Shown here piece by piece: positions 8,884 to 18,013 of a DNA stretch of 64,000 nt (position 1 is the first letter of the stretch; each line of letters begins with the position of its first letter). The notes beneath the pieces are model-generated. The model was not told where the DNA came from, ran no database searches, and saw only the letters and a program-made list of their open reading frames with translations. The translations under genes and the position numbers were made by a program. This DNA comes from Ectopseudomonas alcaliphila. Lineage in GTDB: Bacteria > Pseudomonadota > Gammaproteobacteria > Pseudomonadales > Pseudomonadaceae. The stretch is taken from contig NZ_FNAE01000006.1 of NCBI RefSeq assembly GCF_900101755.1, forward strand, positions 186,001-250,000. The letters run 5' to 3'.

Positions 8884-10167
8884 TCACACGCCGAGCTTGT
8901 CACGCAGCGTGTAGTACCAGGCGCCGATGGCGCTGAACGGCACCTGGAACAGGCGACCGCCCGGGAAGGGGTAGTGCGGCAACCCGGCGAAGGCATCGAA
9001 GCGCTCGGCCTGACCACGCAGGGCTTCGGCCAGTACCTTGCCGGCCAGGTGGGTGTAGGTCACGCCATGGCCGCTGCAGCCCTGCGAGTAGTAGATGTTG
9101 TCGCCGATGCGGCCGACCTGCGGCAGGCGCGACAGGGTCAGCAGGAAGTTGCCGGTCCAGGCGAAGTCGATCTTCACGTCCTTCAGTTGCGGGAAGGTCT
9201 TGAGCATCTTCGGGCGGATGATCGCCTCGATGTTGGCCGGGTCGCGCGCCCCATAGACCACGCCGCCACCGTAGATCAGGCGCTTGTCGCCAGTCAGACG
9301 GTAGTAGTCGAGCAGGTAGTTGCAGTCTTCTACGCAGTAGTCCTGCGGCAACAGGCTAGCCGCGACTTCGTCGGACAGCGGCTCGGTGGTGATCACCTGA
9401 GTGCCGCACGGCATCGACTTGGACGCCAGTTCCGGTACCAGATTACCCAGATAGGCGTTACCCGCGACCACCACGAACTTGGCCTTGATTCGACCTTCCG
9501 GGGTATGCACCACCGGGTTGGCGCCGCGGTCGATGCGGGTAGCAGGGGACTGTTCATAGATCACACCGCCGAGCGATTCGACCGCAGCCGCTTCGCCGAG
9601 CGCCAGGTTCAGCGGATGGATATGGCCGCCGCTCATGTCCAGCATGCCGCCAATATAGTTCTCGGTGGCAACGACTTCGCGGATGCGCGCCGCATCCATC
9701 AGTTCCAGTTGGGTATGGCCGTAGCGCTCCCACAGTTTCTTCTGCGATTCCAGGTGCCCCATCTGCTTGGCAGTCAGCGCCGCGAACACGCCGCCATCCT
9801 TCAGGTCGCATTTAATGTCGTACTTGGCGATGCGCTCACGGATGATTCGCCCGCCCTCGAAGGCCATCTGTCCGAGCAATTGCGCCTGCTTGGGGCCGAC
9901 CGTCCGCTCGATCACGTCGATGTCGCGACTGTAGCTGTTGACGATCTGTCCGCCATTACGACCCGACGCACCGAAGCCGACCTTGGCCGCTTCGACGATG
10001 CTCACCTTGAAGCCGTTCTCCAGCAGGAACAACGCAGTGGAAAGACCGGTGTAGCCCGCACCGATGATGCATACATCGGTTTCCACTTCGCCTTGCAGGG
10101 TAGGGCGCTGTGGGACGGGGTTGGCTGAAGCGGCATAATAGGATTGTGGATAGGCCGTGTGCGCCAT
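8884..10167 (-). CDS. FAD-dependent oxidoreductase, PuuB/PauB-like (DAO family)
   Basis: A 427-residue flavoprotein of the D-amino-acid-oxidase family. The dinucleotide-binding motif DVCIIGAGYTGLSTALFL lies near residues 31-48, followed by GFGASGRNGGQIV. This layout matches gamma-glutamylputrescine oxidases. In P. aeruginosa the gene in this neighbourhood (PA2776, PauB3) acts in polyamine catabolism. The substrate here is inferred: an amine or gamma-glutamyl-polyamine. ATG 10167 starts MAHTAYPQSYY. The gene stands alone on the minus strand, facing the terminator it shares with the C39-peptidase gene. Confidence 0.85.
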   Translation of the reverse strand: MAHTAYPQSYYAASANPVPQRPTLQGEVETDVCIIGAGYTGLSTALFLLENGFKVSIVEAAKVGFGASGRNGGQIVNSYSRDIDVIERTVGPKQAQLLGQMAFEGGRIIRERIAKYDIKCDLKDGGVFAALTAKQMGHLESQKKLWERYGHTQLELMDAARIREVVATENYIGGMLDMSGGHIHPLNLALGEAAAVESLGGVIYEQSPATRIDRGANPVVHTPEGRIKAKFVVVAGNAYLGNLVPELASKSMPCGTQVITTEPLSDEVAASLLPQDYCVEDCNYLLDYYRLTGDKRLIYGGGVVYGARDPANIEAIIRPKMLKTFPQLKDVKIDFAWTGNFLLTLSRLPQVGRIGDNIYYSQGCSGHGVTYTHLAGKVLAEALRGQAERFDAFAGLPHYPFPGGRLFQVPFSAIGAWYYTLRDKLGV

Positions 10168-10309
10168 TTTGAACCTCTGTTCTTTATTTTTTACGAATGA
10201 ACCGATGCTACCTGAGTTGAAAATAGCCGGCTAGTGTCCGTGCAAAATATTCAACGATCCGGTTTCGATAAAAAATTGGCCTATTTCAGTGAGTTAGCGA
10301 AAAAATCTG

Positions 10310-10337
10310 TTGACGGCCAAAAAGATCTGCGTAGAAT
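10310..10337 (+). promoter_or_regulatory. Putative promoter of tRNA-Val
   Basis: A -35-like TTGACG (10310-10315) and a -10-like TAGAAT (10332-10337) are separated by 16 bases and end 14 bases before the tRNA. The spacing and distance suit a sigma-70 promoter for the tRNA. I see no discriminator or UP element I can defend. Confidence 0.6.
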
Positions 10338-10351
10338 GCGCACCCATCGAA

Positions 10352-10427
10352 GGCACATAGCTCAGTTGGTTAGAGCACCACCTTGACATGGTGGGGGTCG
10401 TTGGTTCGAGTCCAATTGTGCCTACCA
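10352..10427 (+). tRNA. tRNA-Val (anticodon GAC)
   Basis: A complete 76-nt cloverleaf. The acceptor arms GGCACAT and TGTGCCT are nearly fully paired. The D-arm is CTCAGTTGGTTAGAG, the anticodon stem CCACC/GGTGG carries loop TTGACAT with anticodon GAC, and the T-arm is GTTGG/CCAAT-like with TTCGAGT. The CCA end is encoded. It is a single-tRNA unit with its own promoter and terminator. Confidence 0.95.
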
Positions 10428-10434
10428 AATCGAT

Positions 10435-10464
10435 AAAAAGGGGTCGCTAAGCGACCCCTTTTTT
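10435..10464 (+). terminator. Rho-independent terminator after tRNA-Val
   Basis: Stem GGGGTCGC/GCGACCCC around a three-base loop, followed by six T's and preceded by an A-run. It lies eight bases after the tRNA CCA end. Confidence 0.88.
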
Positions 10465-10465
10465 A

Positions 10466-10706
10466 TTGCCCGATTTTTTCGGGCGATGATGCATCAGGTT
10501 TTTGCGTGTTTTGTTTCAAGCGGCAGCTTGTCAGGGCTCAGGCTTTCTGAAAGCATCCGCACTCTTTTACTTCCAGTGACTCTGGTTCGGACTGGTTGGC
10601 CTTCGGGCTCCTGCCATCGTTAGGTGGGTATACCGCTGAATCGCTTCCTGGCTCATCCCAACCCACGTGACCTTTGGTAGGGGTCACCACTAGGAGAGGA
10701 GGCGCC
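10466..10706 (+). promoter_or_regulatory. Untranslated region upstream of thrS, possible structured leader
   Basis: No gene is visible in these 241 bases. Two pairings can be read by eye: GTGGGT (10624-10629) with ACCCAC (10661-10666), and GTGACC (10667-10672) with GGTCAC (10682-10687). The latter sits only four bases before the AGGAGAGGA ribosome site of thrS. In E. coli, ThrRS represses its own mRNA through a leader hairpin near the ribosome site. A similar role here is inference only. Confidence 0.35.
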
Positions 10707-12629
10707 ATGCCCATCATTACTCTTCCCGACGGCAGTCAGCGTTCGTTCGATCATCCGGTATCCGTGCTGGAGGTCGCGCAGTCCATTGGTGCAGGCCTCG
10801 CCAAGGCCACCCTGGCTGGCAAGGTAAACGGCAAGCAGGTCGATGCCTGTGATGTGATCGATGCCGATGCCACCCTGCAGATCATCACGCCGAAAGACGA
10901 AGAGGGGCTGGAAATCATCCGCCACTCCTGTGCTCACCTGGTAGGGCATGCCGTCAAGCAGCTGTATCCGAACGCCAAGATGGTGATCGGGCCGGTCATT
11001 GACGAAGGCTTCTATTACGACATCGCCATCGATCGTCCCTTCACGCCGGAAGATATGGCGGCCATCGAAAAGCGCATGGCCGAGTTGATCGAGAAGGACT
11101 ACGACGTCATCAAGAAGATGACGCCGCGTGCCGAGGTCATCGAGCTGTTCAAGTCGCGTGGCGAGGAATACAAGCTGCGTCTGATCGACGACATGCCGGA
11201 CGAAACGGCCATGGGTCTGTATTTCCATGAAGAGTACGTCGACATGTGTCGCGGTCCGCACGTGCCGAACACGCGTTTTCTCAAGGCATTCAAGCTGACC
11301 CGTATTTCCGGTGCCTACTGGCGCGGTGACTCGAAGAACGAGCAGCTGCAGCGTGTATACGGCACGGCCTGGGCGGACAAGAAGCAGCTGGCTGCCTATA
11401 TCCAGCGCATCGAAGAGGCCGAGAAGCGCGATCACCGTCGCATCGGCAAGCAGCTGGATCTGTTCCACCTGCAGGAAGAAGCGCCGGGCATGGTGTTCTG
11501 GCACCCCAATGGCTGGACTGTCTATCAGGTGCTGGAGCAGTACATGCGCCAGGTGCAGCGTGAGAACGGCTACGTCGAGGTGCGCACGCCGCAAGTGGTC
11601 GATCGCATTCTCTGGGAGCGCTCCGGGCACTGGTCCAACTACGCCGAGAACATGTTCACCACGGCTTCGGAAAACCGCGACTACGCGGTCAAGCCGATGA
11701 ACTGCCCGTGTCACGTACAGATCTTCAATCAGGGCCTGAAGTCCTACCGCGACCTGCCGCTGCGTCTCGCCGAATTCGGTGCCTGCCACCGCAACGAGCC
11801 GTCCGGTGCACTGCACGGCATCATGCGCGTGCGTGGCTTCGTGCAGGACGACGCGCACATCTTCTGCACCGAAGATCAGGTGAAGAAAGAGGCGGCCGAC
11901 TTCATCAAGCTGACCCTGCAGGTCTATGCGGACTTCGGTTTCAGTGATATCGCCATGAAGCTCTCGACCCGTCCTGCCAAGCGTGTTGGCTCCGACGAAC
12001 TGTGGGATCGCGCCGAAGGTGCGCTGGCCGAGGCGCTGAATGAATCCGGTCTGGCCTGGGAATATCAGCCGGGCGAGGGTGCCTTCTACGGTCCGAAGAT
12101 CGAATTCACCCTGCGTGATTGCCTGGGTCGTAACTGGCAGTGCGGTACGCTGCAGTACGATCCGAACCTGCCGGAGCGTCTGGACGCCAGCTACATCGCC
12201 GAAGACAACAACCGCAAGCGTCCGGTCATGTTGCACCGTGCGATCCTTGGTTCGTTCGAGCGTTTCATCGGGATGTTGATTGAGCACTACGCCGGTTCTT
12301 TCCCGGCTTGGCTCGCTCCAACCCAGGCGGTGATCATGAATATCACCGACAAGCAGGCCGATTTTGCCCGGGAAGTCGAGAAAACTCTCAATCAAAGCGG
12401 TTTTCGTGCCAAGGTTGACTTGAGAAACGAAAAGATCGGCTTTAAAATCCGCGAGCATACCTTGCTCAAGGTTCCCTATCTCTTGGTTATTGGAGATCGG
12501 GAAGTCGAGACTCGATCCGTTGCTGTCCGTACCCGTGAAGGCGTCGATCTGGGCTCTCTGCCCATCGAGCAGTTCGCCGCACAGTTGCAGCAAGCGGTTT
12601 CCCGGCGTGGTCGCCAAGATTTGGAGTAA
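10707..12629 (+). CDS. thrS: Threonine--tRNA ligase
   Basis: Threonyl-tRNA synthetase charges tRNA-Thr. The 640-residue product is full length. Order: TGS domain (residues 1-62), HxxxH editing domain (HSCAHLVGHAVKQ), class II catalytic core with MNCPCHVQIF (zinc cysteine and histidine), the motif 2 region HRNEPSGALHG, motif 3 HRAILGSFERF, and a C-terminal anticodon-binding domain (KVPYLLVIGDREV). ATG 10707 follows AGGAGAGGA; the longer frame from 10674 is rejected. It is the first gene of the thrS-infC-rpmI-rplT-pheST-ihfA operon, an order conserved in gamma-proteobacteria. Confidence 0.98.
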   Translation: MPIITLPDGSQRSFDHPVSVLEVAQSIGAGLAKATLAGKVNGKQVDACDVIDADATLQIITPKDEEGLEIIRHSCAHLVGHAVKQLYPNAKMVIGPVIDEGFYYDIAIDRPFTPEDMAAIEKRMAELIEKDYDVIKKMTPRAEVIELFKSRGEEYKLRLIDDMPDETAMGLYFHEEYVDMCRGPHVPNTRFLKAFKLTRISGAYWRGDSKNEQLQRVYGTAWADKKQLAAYIQRIEEAEKRDHRRIGKQLDLFHLQEEAPGMVFWHPNGWTVYQVLEQYMRQVQRENGYVEVRTPQVVDRILWERSGHWSNYAENMFTTASENRDYAVKPMNCPCHVQIFNQGLKSYRDLPLRLAEFGACHRNEPSGALHGIMRVRGFVQDDAHIFCTEDQVKKEAADFIKLTLQVYADFGFSDIAMKLSTRPAKRVGSDELWDRAEGALAEALNESGLAWEYQPGEGAFYGPKIEFTLRDCLGRNWQCGTLQYDPNLPERLDASYIAEDNNRKRPVMLHRAILGSFERFIGMLIEHYAGSFPAWLAPTQAVIMNITDKQADFAREVEKTLNQSGFRAKVDLRNEKIGFKIREHTLLKVPYLLVIGDREVETRSVAVRTREGVDLGSLPIEQFAAQLQQAVSRRGRQDLE

Positions 12630-12634
12630 TAACT

Positions 12635-13180
12635 ATTAAGCGTGAAATGAGACAGGACAAGCGGGCCGCCCCTAAGGCGCCGATCAACGAAAACATCACC
12701 GCTCGTGAAGTGCGCCTGATTGGTGCAGATGGCGAGCAGATCGGTGTTGTTTCGATCGATGAGGCATTGCGCGTGGCTGAAGAAGCCAAGCTGGATCTGG
12801 TAGAGATCTCGGCTGATGCAGTACCGCCAGTTTGCCGCATCATGGACTACGGCAAGCACCTGTTCGAGAAGAAGAAGCAGGCTGCTATCGCCAAGAAGAA
12901 CCAGCACCAGCAGCAGATTAAAGAAATCAAGTTTCGTCCAGGGACGGAAGATGGGGATTACCAGGTAAAACTACGCAACCTGGTACGTTTCCTTGAAGAC
13001 GGGGACAAGGCCAAGGTATCTCTGAGATTCCGCGGTCGTGAGATGGCTCACCAGGAACTGGGTATGGAGCTGTTGAAGCGGGTCGAAGCTGACCTCGCTG
13101 AAATCGGCACCGTAGAACAGCATCCTAAGCTGGAAGGACGCCAGCTGATGATGGTCATCGCACCCAAGAAGCGTAAATAA
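12635..13180 (+). CDS. infC: Translation initiation factor IF-3 (AUU start)
   Basis: IF-3 binds the 30S subunit and checks the start codon. The protein has the N-domain (INENITAREVRLIGADG), a lysine-rich linker (FEKKKQAAIAKKNQ) and the C-domain (IKFRPGTEDGDYQVK; RFRGREMAHQELG). I place the start at ATT 12635, 12 bases before the first ATG. It gives the IKREMRQDK N-terminus and lies eight bases after GGAG (12623-12626). In E. coli infC an AUU start gives autoregulation, because IF-3 rejects non-standard codons. The alternative start ATG 12647 would lose only four residues. Confidence 0.93.
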   Translation: MKREMRQDKRAAPKAPINENITAREVRLIGADGEQIGVVSIDEALRVAEEAKLDLVEISADAVPPVCRIMDYGKHLFEKKKQAAIAKKNQHQQQIKEIKFRPGTEDGDYQVKLRNLVRFLEDGDKAKVSLRFRGREMAHQELGMELLKRVEADLAEIGTVEQHPKLEGRQLMMVIAPKKRK

Positions 13181-13240
13181 TCTACCGGGCACTGGCAGGC
13201 CTGATGGTTATCAGTTGTTAATGAATGCGGAGTACAAAAC

Positions 13241-13435
13241 ATGCCAAAAATGAAAACCAAGAGCGGCGCTGCGAAGCGCTTCCTGAAGACTGCTACAGGC
13301 TTCAAGCACAAGCACGCTTTCAAGAGCCACATCCTGACCAAGATGTCCACGAAACGTAAGCGCCAGCTGCGTGGCAGCTCGCTGATCGGTCCGTCGGACA
13401 AAGCTAAAGTCGAGCGCATGCTGCGCGTTCGTTAA
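13241..13435 (+). CDS. rpmI: 50S ribosomal protein bL35
   Basis: A 64-residue, very basic ribosomal protein. It starts MPKMKTKSGAAKRF and contains KHKHAFKSHILTKM, both family signatures. A GCGGAG ribosome site precedes ATG 13241. It lies between infC and rplT, its usual place. In E. coli this pair is repressed by L20 binding the rpmI leader; I did not confirm such a structure here. Confidence 0.97.
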   Translation: MPKMKTKSGAAKRFLKTATGFKHKHAFKSHILTKMSTKRKRQLRGSSLIGPSDKAKVERMLRVR

Positions 13436-13464
13436 TCGGTCAAGATACTTAGAGGTAATTACTC

Positions 13465-13821
13465 ATGGCTCGTGTTAAGCGTGGCGTTATCGCTCGTGCT
13501 CGTCACAAAAAGATTCTGAAACTGGCTAAAGGCTACTACGGCGCTCGTTCGCGTGTGTTCCGTGTTGCCAAGCAGGCTGTCATCAAGGCTGGTCAATATG
13601 CCTACCGTGACCGTCGTCAGAAAAAACGTCAGTTCCGCGCACTGTGGATCGCTCGTATCAACGCTGGTGCTCGCGTCAACGGTCTGTCCTACAGCCGTCT
13701 GATCGCTGGCCTGAAGAAAGCGTCGATCGAAATCGACCGTAAGGTTCTGGCTGATCTGGCAGTGAACGAAAAAGCGGCGTTTGCTGCGATTGTCGAGAAA
13801 GCTAAGGCCGTTCTGGCTTAA
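13465..13821 (+). CDS. rplT: 50S ribosomal protein bL20
   Basis: A 118-residue ribosomal protein required early in 50S assembly. The N-terminus MARVKRGVIARARHKKIL and the segment YYGARSRVFRVAKQAV are diagnostic. It follows rpmI by 29 bases with an AGAGGT ribosome site. A hairpin follows the gene before pheS. Confidence 0.98.
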   Translation: MARVKRGVIARARHKKILKLAKGYYGARSRVFRVAKQAVIKAGQYAYRDRRQKKRQFRALWIARINAGARVNGLSYSRLIAGLKKASIEIDRKVLADLAVNEKAAFAAIVEKAKAVLA

Positions 13822-13864
13822 GTCCCCCGACAATCACCGGGTTCGCCCGGTGGCAACGTCAAAG

Positions 13865-13899
13865 ATAGGGGAAGAGCCTTAACAGCTCTTCCCCTATTT
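13865..13899 (+). terminator. Hairpin between rplT and pheS (terminator or attenuator)
   Basis: A perfect 13-bp stem, ATAGGGGAAGAGC paired with GCTCTTCCCCTAT, around a seven-base loop and followed by TTTC. It ends about 20 bases before pheS. It may end the infC operon or attenuate read-through into pheST. No phenylalanine-rich leader peptide was seen, so an E. coli pheL-type mechanism is not supported. Confidence 0.65.
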
Positions 13900-13917
13900 C
13901 GTATCTGGAGTCTGTAA

Positions 13918-14934
13918 ATGGAAAATCTGGATGCATTGGTCTCGCAAGCGCTTGAGGCCGTGCAACGAAGTGAAGATGTCAATGCCCTGGAACAGCTCCG
14001 GGTTCAGTACCTTGGCAAGAAAGGCGAGCTGACCGCCCTGATGCAGACTCTGGGCAAGCTGTCGGCCGAAGAGCGCCCGCAGGCTGGCGCCCTGATCAAC
14101 ACTGCCAAGAATCAGGTACAAGACGCCCTGAATGCCCGCAAATCCGTGCTTGAGCAGGCTCTGCTCGCCGAGAAGCTGGCGTCCGAGCGTGTCGACGTGA
14201 CCCTGCCAGGCCGTGGCCAGGCTTCTGGTGGTCTGCACCCCGTCACTCGCACGCTCGAGCGTGTCGAGCAGTTCTTCACCCATATCGGTTACAGCGTTGC
14301 CGAGGGGCCGGAAGTCGAAGACGACTACCACAACTTCGAAGCGCTCAACATCCCCGGCCACCACCCGGCGCGGGCGATGCATGACACCTTTTATTTCAAT
14401 GCGAACATGCTGCTTCGCACCCACACCTCGCCGGTTCAGGTGCGCACCATGGAATCGCAGCAGCCGCCGATCCGCATCGTCTGCCCCGGCCGCGTCTATC
14501 GCTGCGACTCCGATATCACTCACTCGCCGATGTTCCATCAGGTCGAAGGCCTGCTGGTCGACGAGGACATCAGCTTCGCCGACCTCAAGGGCACCATCGA
14601 GGAGTTCCTCCGCGTGTTCTTCGAGAAGCCTCTGGGCGTGCGTTTCCGTCCGTCTTTCTTCCCCTTCACCGAGCCGTCTGCCGAAGTCGACATGCAGTGC
14701 GTGATGTGCTCCGGCAAGGGCTGTCGCGTCTGCAAGCAGACCGGCTGGCTGGAAGTGATGGGCTGCGGCATGGTGCACCCGAACGTGCTGCGCATGAGCG
14801 GCATCGACCCGGAAAAATACTCCGGTTTCGCCTTCGGTATGGGCGTCGAACGCCTGGCCATGCTGCGTTATGGCGTCAACGACTTGCGCCTGTTCTTCGA
14901 TAACGACCTGCGGTTCCTGGCGCAATTTCGCTAG
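13918..14934 (+). CDS. pheS: Phenylalanine--tRNA ligase alpha subunit
   Basis: Catalytic subunit of the alpha2-beta2 PheRS. The 338-residue protein has the N-terminal coiled-coil, motif 2 around CPGRVYRCDSDITHSPMFHQ, the FFPFTEPSAEVD segment, and motif 3 GFAFGMGVERLAMLRYG. ATG 13918 gives MENLDALVSQAL. It is followed by pheT after 44 bases. Confidence 0.98.
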   Translation: MENLDALVSQALEAVQRSEDVNALEQLRVQYLGKKGELTALMQTLGKLSAEERPQAGALINTAKNQVQDALNARKSVLEQALLAEKLASERVDVTLPGRGQASGGLHPVTRTLERVEQFFTHIGYSVAEGPEVEDDYHNFEALNIPGHHPARAMHDTFYFNANMLLRTHTSPVQVRTMESQQPPIRIVCPGRVYRCDSDITHSPMFHQVEGLLVDEDISFADLKGTIEEFLRVFFEKPLGVRFRPSFFPFTEPSAEVDMQCVMCSGKGCRVCKQTGWLEVMGCGMVHPNVLRMSGIDPEKYSGFAFGMGVERLAMLRYGVNDLRLFFDNDLRFLAQFR

Positions 14935-14978
14935 CAGCCGCCCCTCGTGATCGAATTCGTTTAAGGAGAACAGACAAC

Positions 14979-17357
14979 ATGAAATTCAGTGAACAGTGGC
15001 TGCGCAGCTGGGTGAACCCCGACGTATCCAGCGAGGATCTGGTCGCGCGCCTGTCCATGGTCGGCCTCGAAGTCGACGCGGTACAGCCGGTAGCCGGTGC
15101 CTTCAGTGGCATCGTGGTCGGTGAAATTCTCAGTGCCGAACAACATCCGGACGCTGACAAGCTGCGTGTATGCCAGGTTAGCAATGGCAGCGAGACCTTC
15201 CAGGTCGTTTGCGGCGCGCCCAATGCCCGCGCCGGTATCAAGGTTCCGTTCGCCATGATCGGCGCCGAACTGCCGGGCGACTTCAAGATCAAGAAGGCCA
15301 AGCTGCGTGGCGTGGAATCCCAGGGCATGCTGTGCTCGGCTTCCGAGCTGCAGATCAGTGAGGACAACAGCGGCCTGATGGAACTGGCGGCAGATGCCCC
15401 GGTTGGCCAGGACATCCGTGCCTACCTGAGTCTGGATGATGCGAGCATCGAGATCGGCCTGACTCCCAACCGTGGCGACTGCCTGTCGCTCGCTGGCCTG
15501 GCCCGCGAAGTGGGTGCCATGTACAGCGCCGCGGTTTCGCCAGTCGCTATCGACGCCGTTGCGCCCGCGCATGACGAGGTACGTTCGGTCGAGGTGCTGG
15601 CGCCCAAGGCCTGCCCGCGTTATCTGGGGCGGGTGGTGCGTAACGTCGACCTGTCCCGTCCGACTCCACTGTGGATGGTCGAGCGCTTGCGCCGTTCCGA
15701 TATCCGCAGCATCGATGCGGCGGTGGATATCACCAACTACGTGATGCTCGAGCTGGGCCAGCCGATGCACGCCTTCGACCTCGCCGAGATCAACGGTGGC
15801 ATTCGCGTGCGCATGGCGGAAGAGGGCGAGAAGCTGGTGCTGCTCGACGGTCAGGACGTCAGCCTGCGTGCCGATACGCTGGTCATCGCCGATCACAACC
15901 GCGCCCTGGCCATCGCTGGCGTGATGGGCGGTGAGCACAGCGGCGTGAGCGACAAGACCCGCGACCTGTTCTTGGAAAGTGCCTTCTTCGACAACATCGC
16001 CGTGGCCGGCAAGGCCCGCTCCTACGGCCTGCACACCGACTCCTCGCACCGTTTCGAGCGCGGCGTTGATTCGCAACTGGCGCGCAAAGCGATGGAGCGC
16101 GCGACCGCGCTGCTGCTGGAAATCGTCGGTGGCGAAGCTGGTCCTATCGTCGAGGTCAGCAGCGAAGCTGATCTGCCGAACGTGGCACCTATCACTCTGC
16201 GTGCCGAGCGCATCAGCCAGATGCTGGGCATGGACATGGATGGCGCCGAGGTCGAGCAGCTGCTCACTGCGCTCGGCCTGGGCGTGAGCGCTCAGGGCGC
16301 CGGCCAGTGGCTGGTCAGCGTGCCGAGTCATCGCTTCGATATCAGCCTGGAAGTGGATCTGATCGAGGAACTGGGCCGCCTGTATGGTTACAACCGTCTG
16401 CCGGTGCGTTACCCACAGGCCCGCCTGGCGCCGCAGGCCAAGGCCGAAGCGCGGGCCGAGCTGCCGGCGCTGCGCCGCTTGCTGGTTGCCCGTGGTTATC
16501 AGGAAGCGATCACCTACAGCTTCATCGATCCCAAGCTGTTCGAGCTGTTCACCCCTGGCGTAGAGCCGCTGCAACTGGCCAACCCGATTTCGGCCGACAT
16601 GGCCGCCATGCGTTCCTCGTTGTGGCCGGGCCTGGTAAAGGCGCTGCAGCACAACCTCAACCGTCAGCAATCGCGCGTGCGGCTGTTCGAAGGCGGCCTG
16701 CGTTTCGTCGGTCAACTGGAAGGCTTGCAGCAGGAAGCCATGCTCGCCGGCGTGATCACCGGCAGCCGTCAGCCTGAAGGCTGGGCCAATAGCCGCGATA
16801 GCGTCGACTTCTATGACCTGAAAGCTGATGTCGAGGCGCTGCTGGGCTATGCCGGCGCGGCCGATGCCTTCAGCTTCGTGCCGGGCGAACATCCTGCTCT
16901 GCATCCGGGTCAGACCGCGCGAATCGAGCGTGAAGGGCGCTTGGTCGGTTTCCTCGGTGCTCTGCATCCTGAGCTCGCCAAGACCCTGGGTCTGGATCAG
17001 CCAGTGTTCCTTTTCGAGCTGGTATTGGCGGAAGTTGCCGCTGGTCGCATGCCCGCATTCAGCGAATTGTCGCGCTTCCCCGAAGTGCGTCGTGACCTGG
17101 CGTTGCTGGTCGACCGCGAGCAGCCGGCCGAGGCGGTACTGGCAGCAATCCGTGAAACAGCGGGCGAATGGCTGACGGACCTCAAGCTATTTGACGTCTA
17201 TCACGGTAAAGGTATTGATCCGCTTAGAAAAAGCCTTGCCGTCGGCTTGACCTGGCAACATCCATCGCGCACTCTTAATGACGATGAGGTGAGTACTACT
17301 ACGCAAAATATCCTCACCTGCCTCGAACAAAGGTTCAACGCCACGTTAAGGAAGTAG
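14979..17357 (+). CDS. pheT: Phenylalanine--tRNA ligase beta subunit
   Basis: Non-catalytic and editing subunit of PheRS, 792 residues, full length. It has an N-terminal EMAP-like tRNA-binding domain (GEILSAEQHPDADKLRVC), a B3/B4 editing domain (SYGLHTDSSHRFERGVD), a B5 domain, a catalytic-like core and a C-terminal ferredoxin-fold anticodon-binding domain (FPEVRRDLALLVD). GGAG precedes ATG 14979. The stop lies three bases before ihfA, an order conserved in gamma-proteobacteria. Confidence 0.98.
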   Translation: MKFSEQWLRSWVNPDVSSEDLVARLSMVGLEVDAVQPVAGAFSGIVVGEILSAEQHPDADKLRVCQVSNGSETFQVVCGAPNARAGIKVPFAMIGAELPGDFKIKKAKLRGVESQGMLCSASELQISEDNSGLMELAADAPVGQDIRAYLSLDDASIEIGLTPNRGDCLSLAGLAREVGAMYSAAVSPVAIDAVAPAHDEVRSVEVLAPKACPRYLGRVVRNVDLSRPTPLWMVERLRRSDIRSIDAAVDITNYVMLELGQPMHAFDLAEINGGIRVRMAEEGEKLVLLDGQDVSLRADTLVIADHNRALAIAGVMGGEHSGVSDKTRDLFLESAFFDNIAVAGKARSYGLHTDSSHRFERGVDSQLARKAMERATALLLEIVGGEAGPIVEVSSEADLPNVAPITLRAERISQMLGMDMDGAEVEQLLTALGLGVSAQGAGQWLVSVPSHRFDISLEVDLIEELGRLYGYNRLPVRYPQARLAPQAKAEARAELPALRRLLVARGYQEAITYSFIDPKLFELFTPGVEPLQLANPISADMAAMRSSLWPGLVKALQHNLNRQQSRVRLFEGGLRFVGQLEGLQQEAMLAGVITGSRQPEGWANSRDSVDFYDLKADVEALLGYAGAADAFSFVPGEHPALHPGQTARIEREGRLVGFLGALHPELAKTLGLDQPVFLFELVLAEVAAGRMPAFSELSRFPEVRRDLALLVDREQPAEAVLAAIRETAGEWLTDLKLFDVYHGKGIDPLRKSLAVGLTWQHPSRTLNDDEVSTTTQNILTCLEQRFNATLRK

Positions 17358-17360
17358 CGT

Positions 17361-17663
17361 ATGGGGGCTCTGACGAAAGCTGAGATGGCGGAACGTCTGT
17401 ATGAAGAGCTCGGCCTGAACAAACGGGAAGCCAAGGAACTGGTGGAGCTGTTTTTTGAAGAGATCCGCCAGGCTCTTGAGCTGAACGAACAGGTCAAGCT
17501 GTCCGGGTTCGGCAACTTCGACTTGCGCGACAAGCGCCAGCGACCCGGCCGTAACCCGAAAACAGGGGAAGAGATTCCAATCACGGCTCGCCGTGTGGTC
17601 ACTTTTCGTCCAGGGCAAAAATTGAAAGCCAGGGTCGAGGCCTATGCTGGAACCAAGTCATAA
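17361..17663 (+). CDS. ihfA: Integration host factor alpha subunit
   Basis: IHF-alpha forms a heterodimer with IHF-beta that bends DNA sharply. It acts in recombination, replication and transcription, including phage integration. The 100-residue protein has the DNABII fold and the signature GFGNFDLRDKRQRPGRNPKTG. ATG 17361 lies three bases after pheT. The 3' end overlaps the MerR-like gene by 20 bases. It may assist the tyrosine recombinases of the two elements downstream. Confidence 0.97.
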   Translation: MGALTKAEMAERLYEELGLNKREAKELVELFFEEIRQALELNEQVKLSGFGNFDLRDKRQRPGRNPKTGEEIPITARRVVTFRPGQKLKARVEAYAGTKS

Positions 17664-18000
17664 CGACGAACTACCGGCAATTCCCGGCAAACGCTACTTC
17701 ACCATTGGTGAGGTCAGTGAACTCTGCGCGGTCAAACCCCACGTTCTACGTTACTGGGAACAGGAATTCCCGCAGCTGAACCCGGTAAAGCGGCGGGGCA
17801 ACCGTCGCTACTACCAGCGTCAGGATGTGCTGATGATCCGGCAGATTCGTGCGCTTCTGTACGATCAGGGCTTCACCATTGGCGGCGCACGTCAGCGTCT
17901 TTCTGGTGATGAAGCCAAGGACGATACCACCCAGTATCGTCAGCTGATCAAGCAGATGATCGCCGAACTCGAAGATGTTTTGCACGTGCTGAAGAAGTAA
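17644..18000 (+). CDS. MerR-family transcriptional regulator
   Basis: A 118-residue protein with an N-terminal winged helix-turn-helix of the MerR type (YFTIGEVSELCAVKPHVLRYWEQEF, residues 18-42) and a C-terminal dimerisation helix. It has no cysteine-based metal site or ligand domain. Homologues follow ihfA in Pseudomonas (PA2737-like). The first bases overlap the ihfA end. Target genes are unknown. Confidence 0.9.
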   Translation: MLEPSHNDELPAIPGKRYFTIGEVSELCAVKPHVLRYWEQEFPQLNPVKRRGNRRYYQRQDVLMIRQIRALLYDQGFTIGGARQRLSGDEAKDDTTQYRQLIKQMIAELEDVLHVLKK

Positions 18001-18013
18001 GGCGAAGAAAAAG

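Noticed and set aside
10653..12617. A 654-residue ORF antisense to thrS
   Set aside because: Codon-structured shadow of a well-identified GC-rich gene, with no family features.
14961..16967. A 668-residue ORF antisense to pheT
   Set aside because: Shadow of pheT, histidine- and glutamine-rich as typical for antisense frames.
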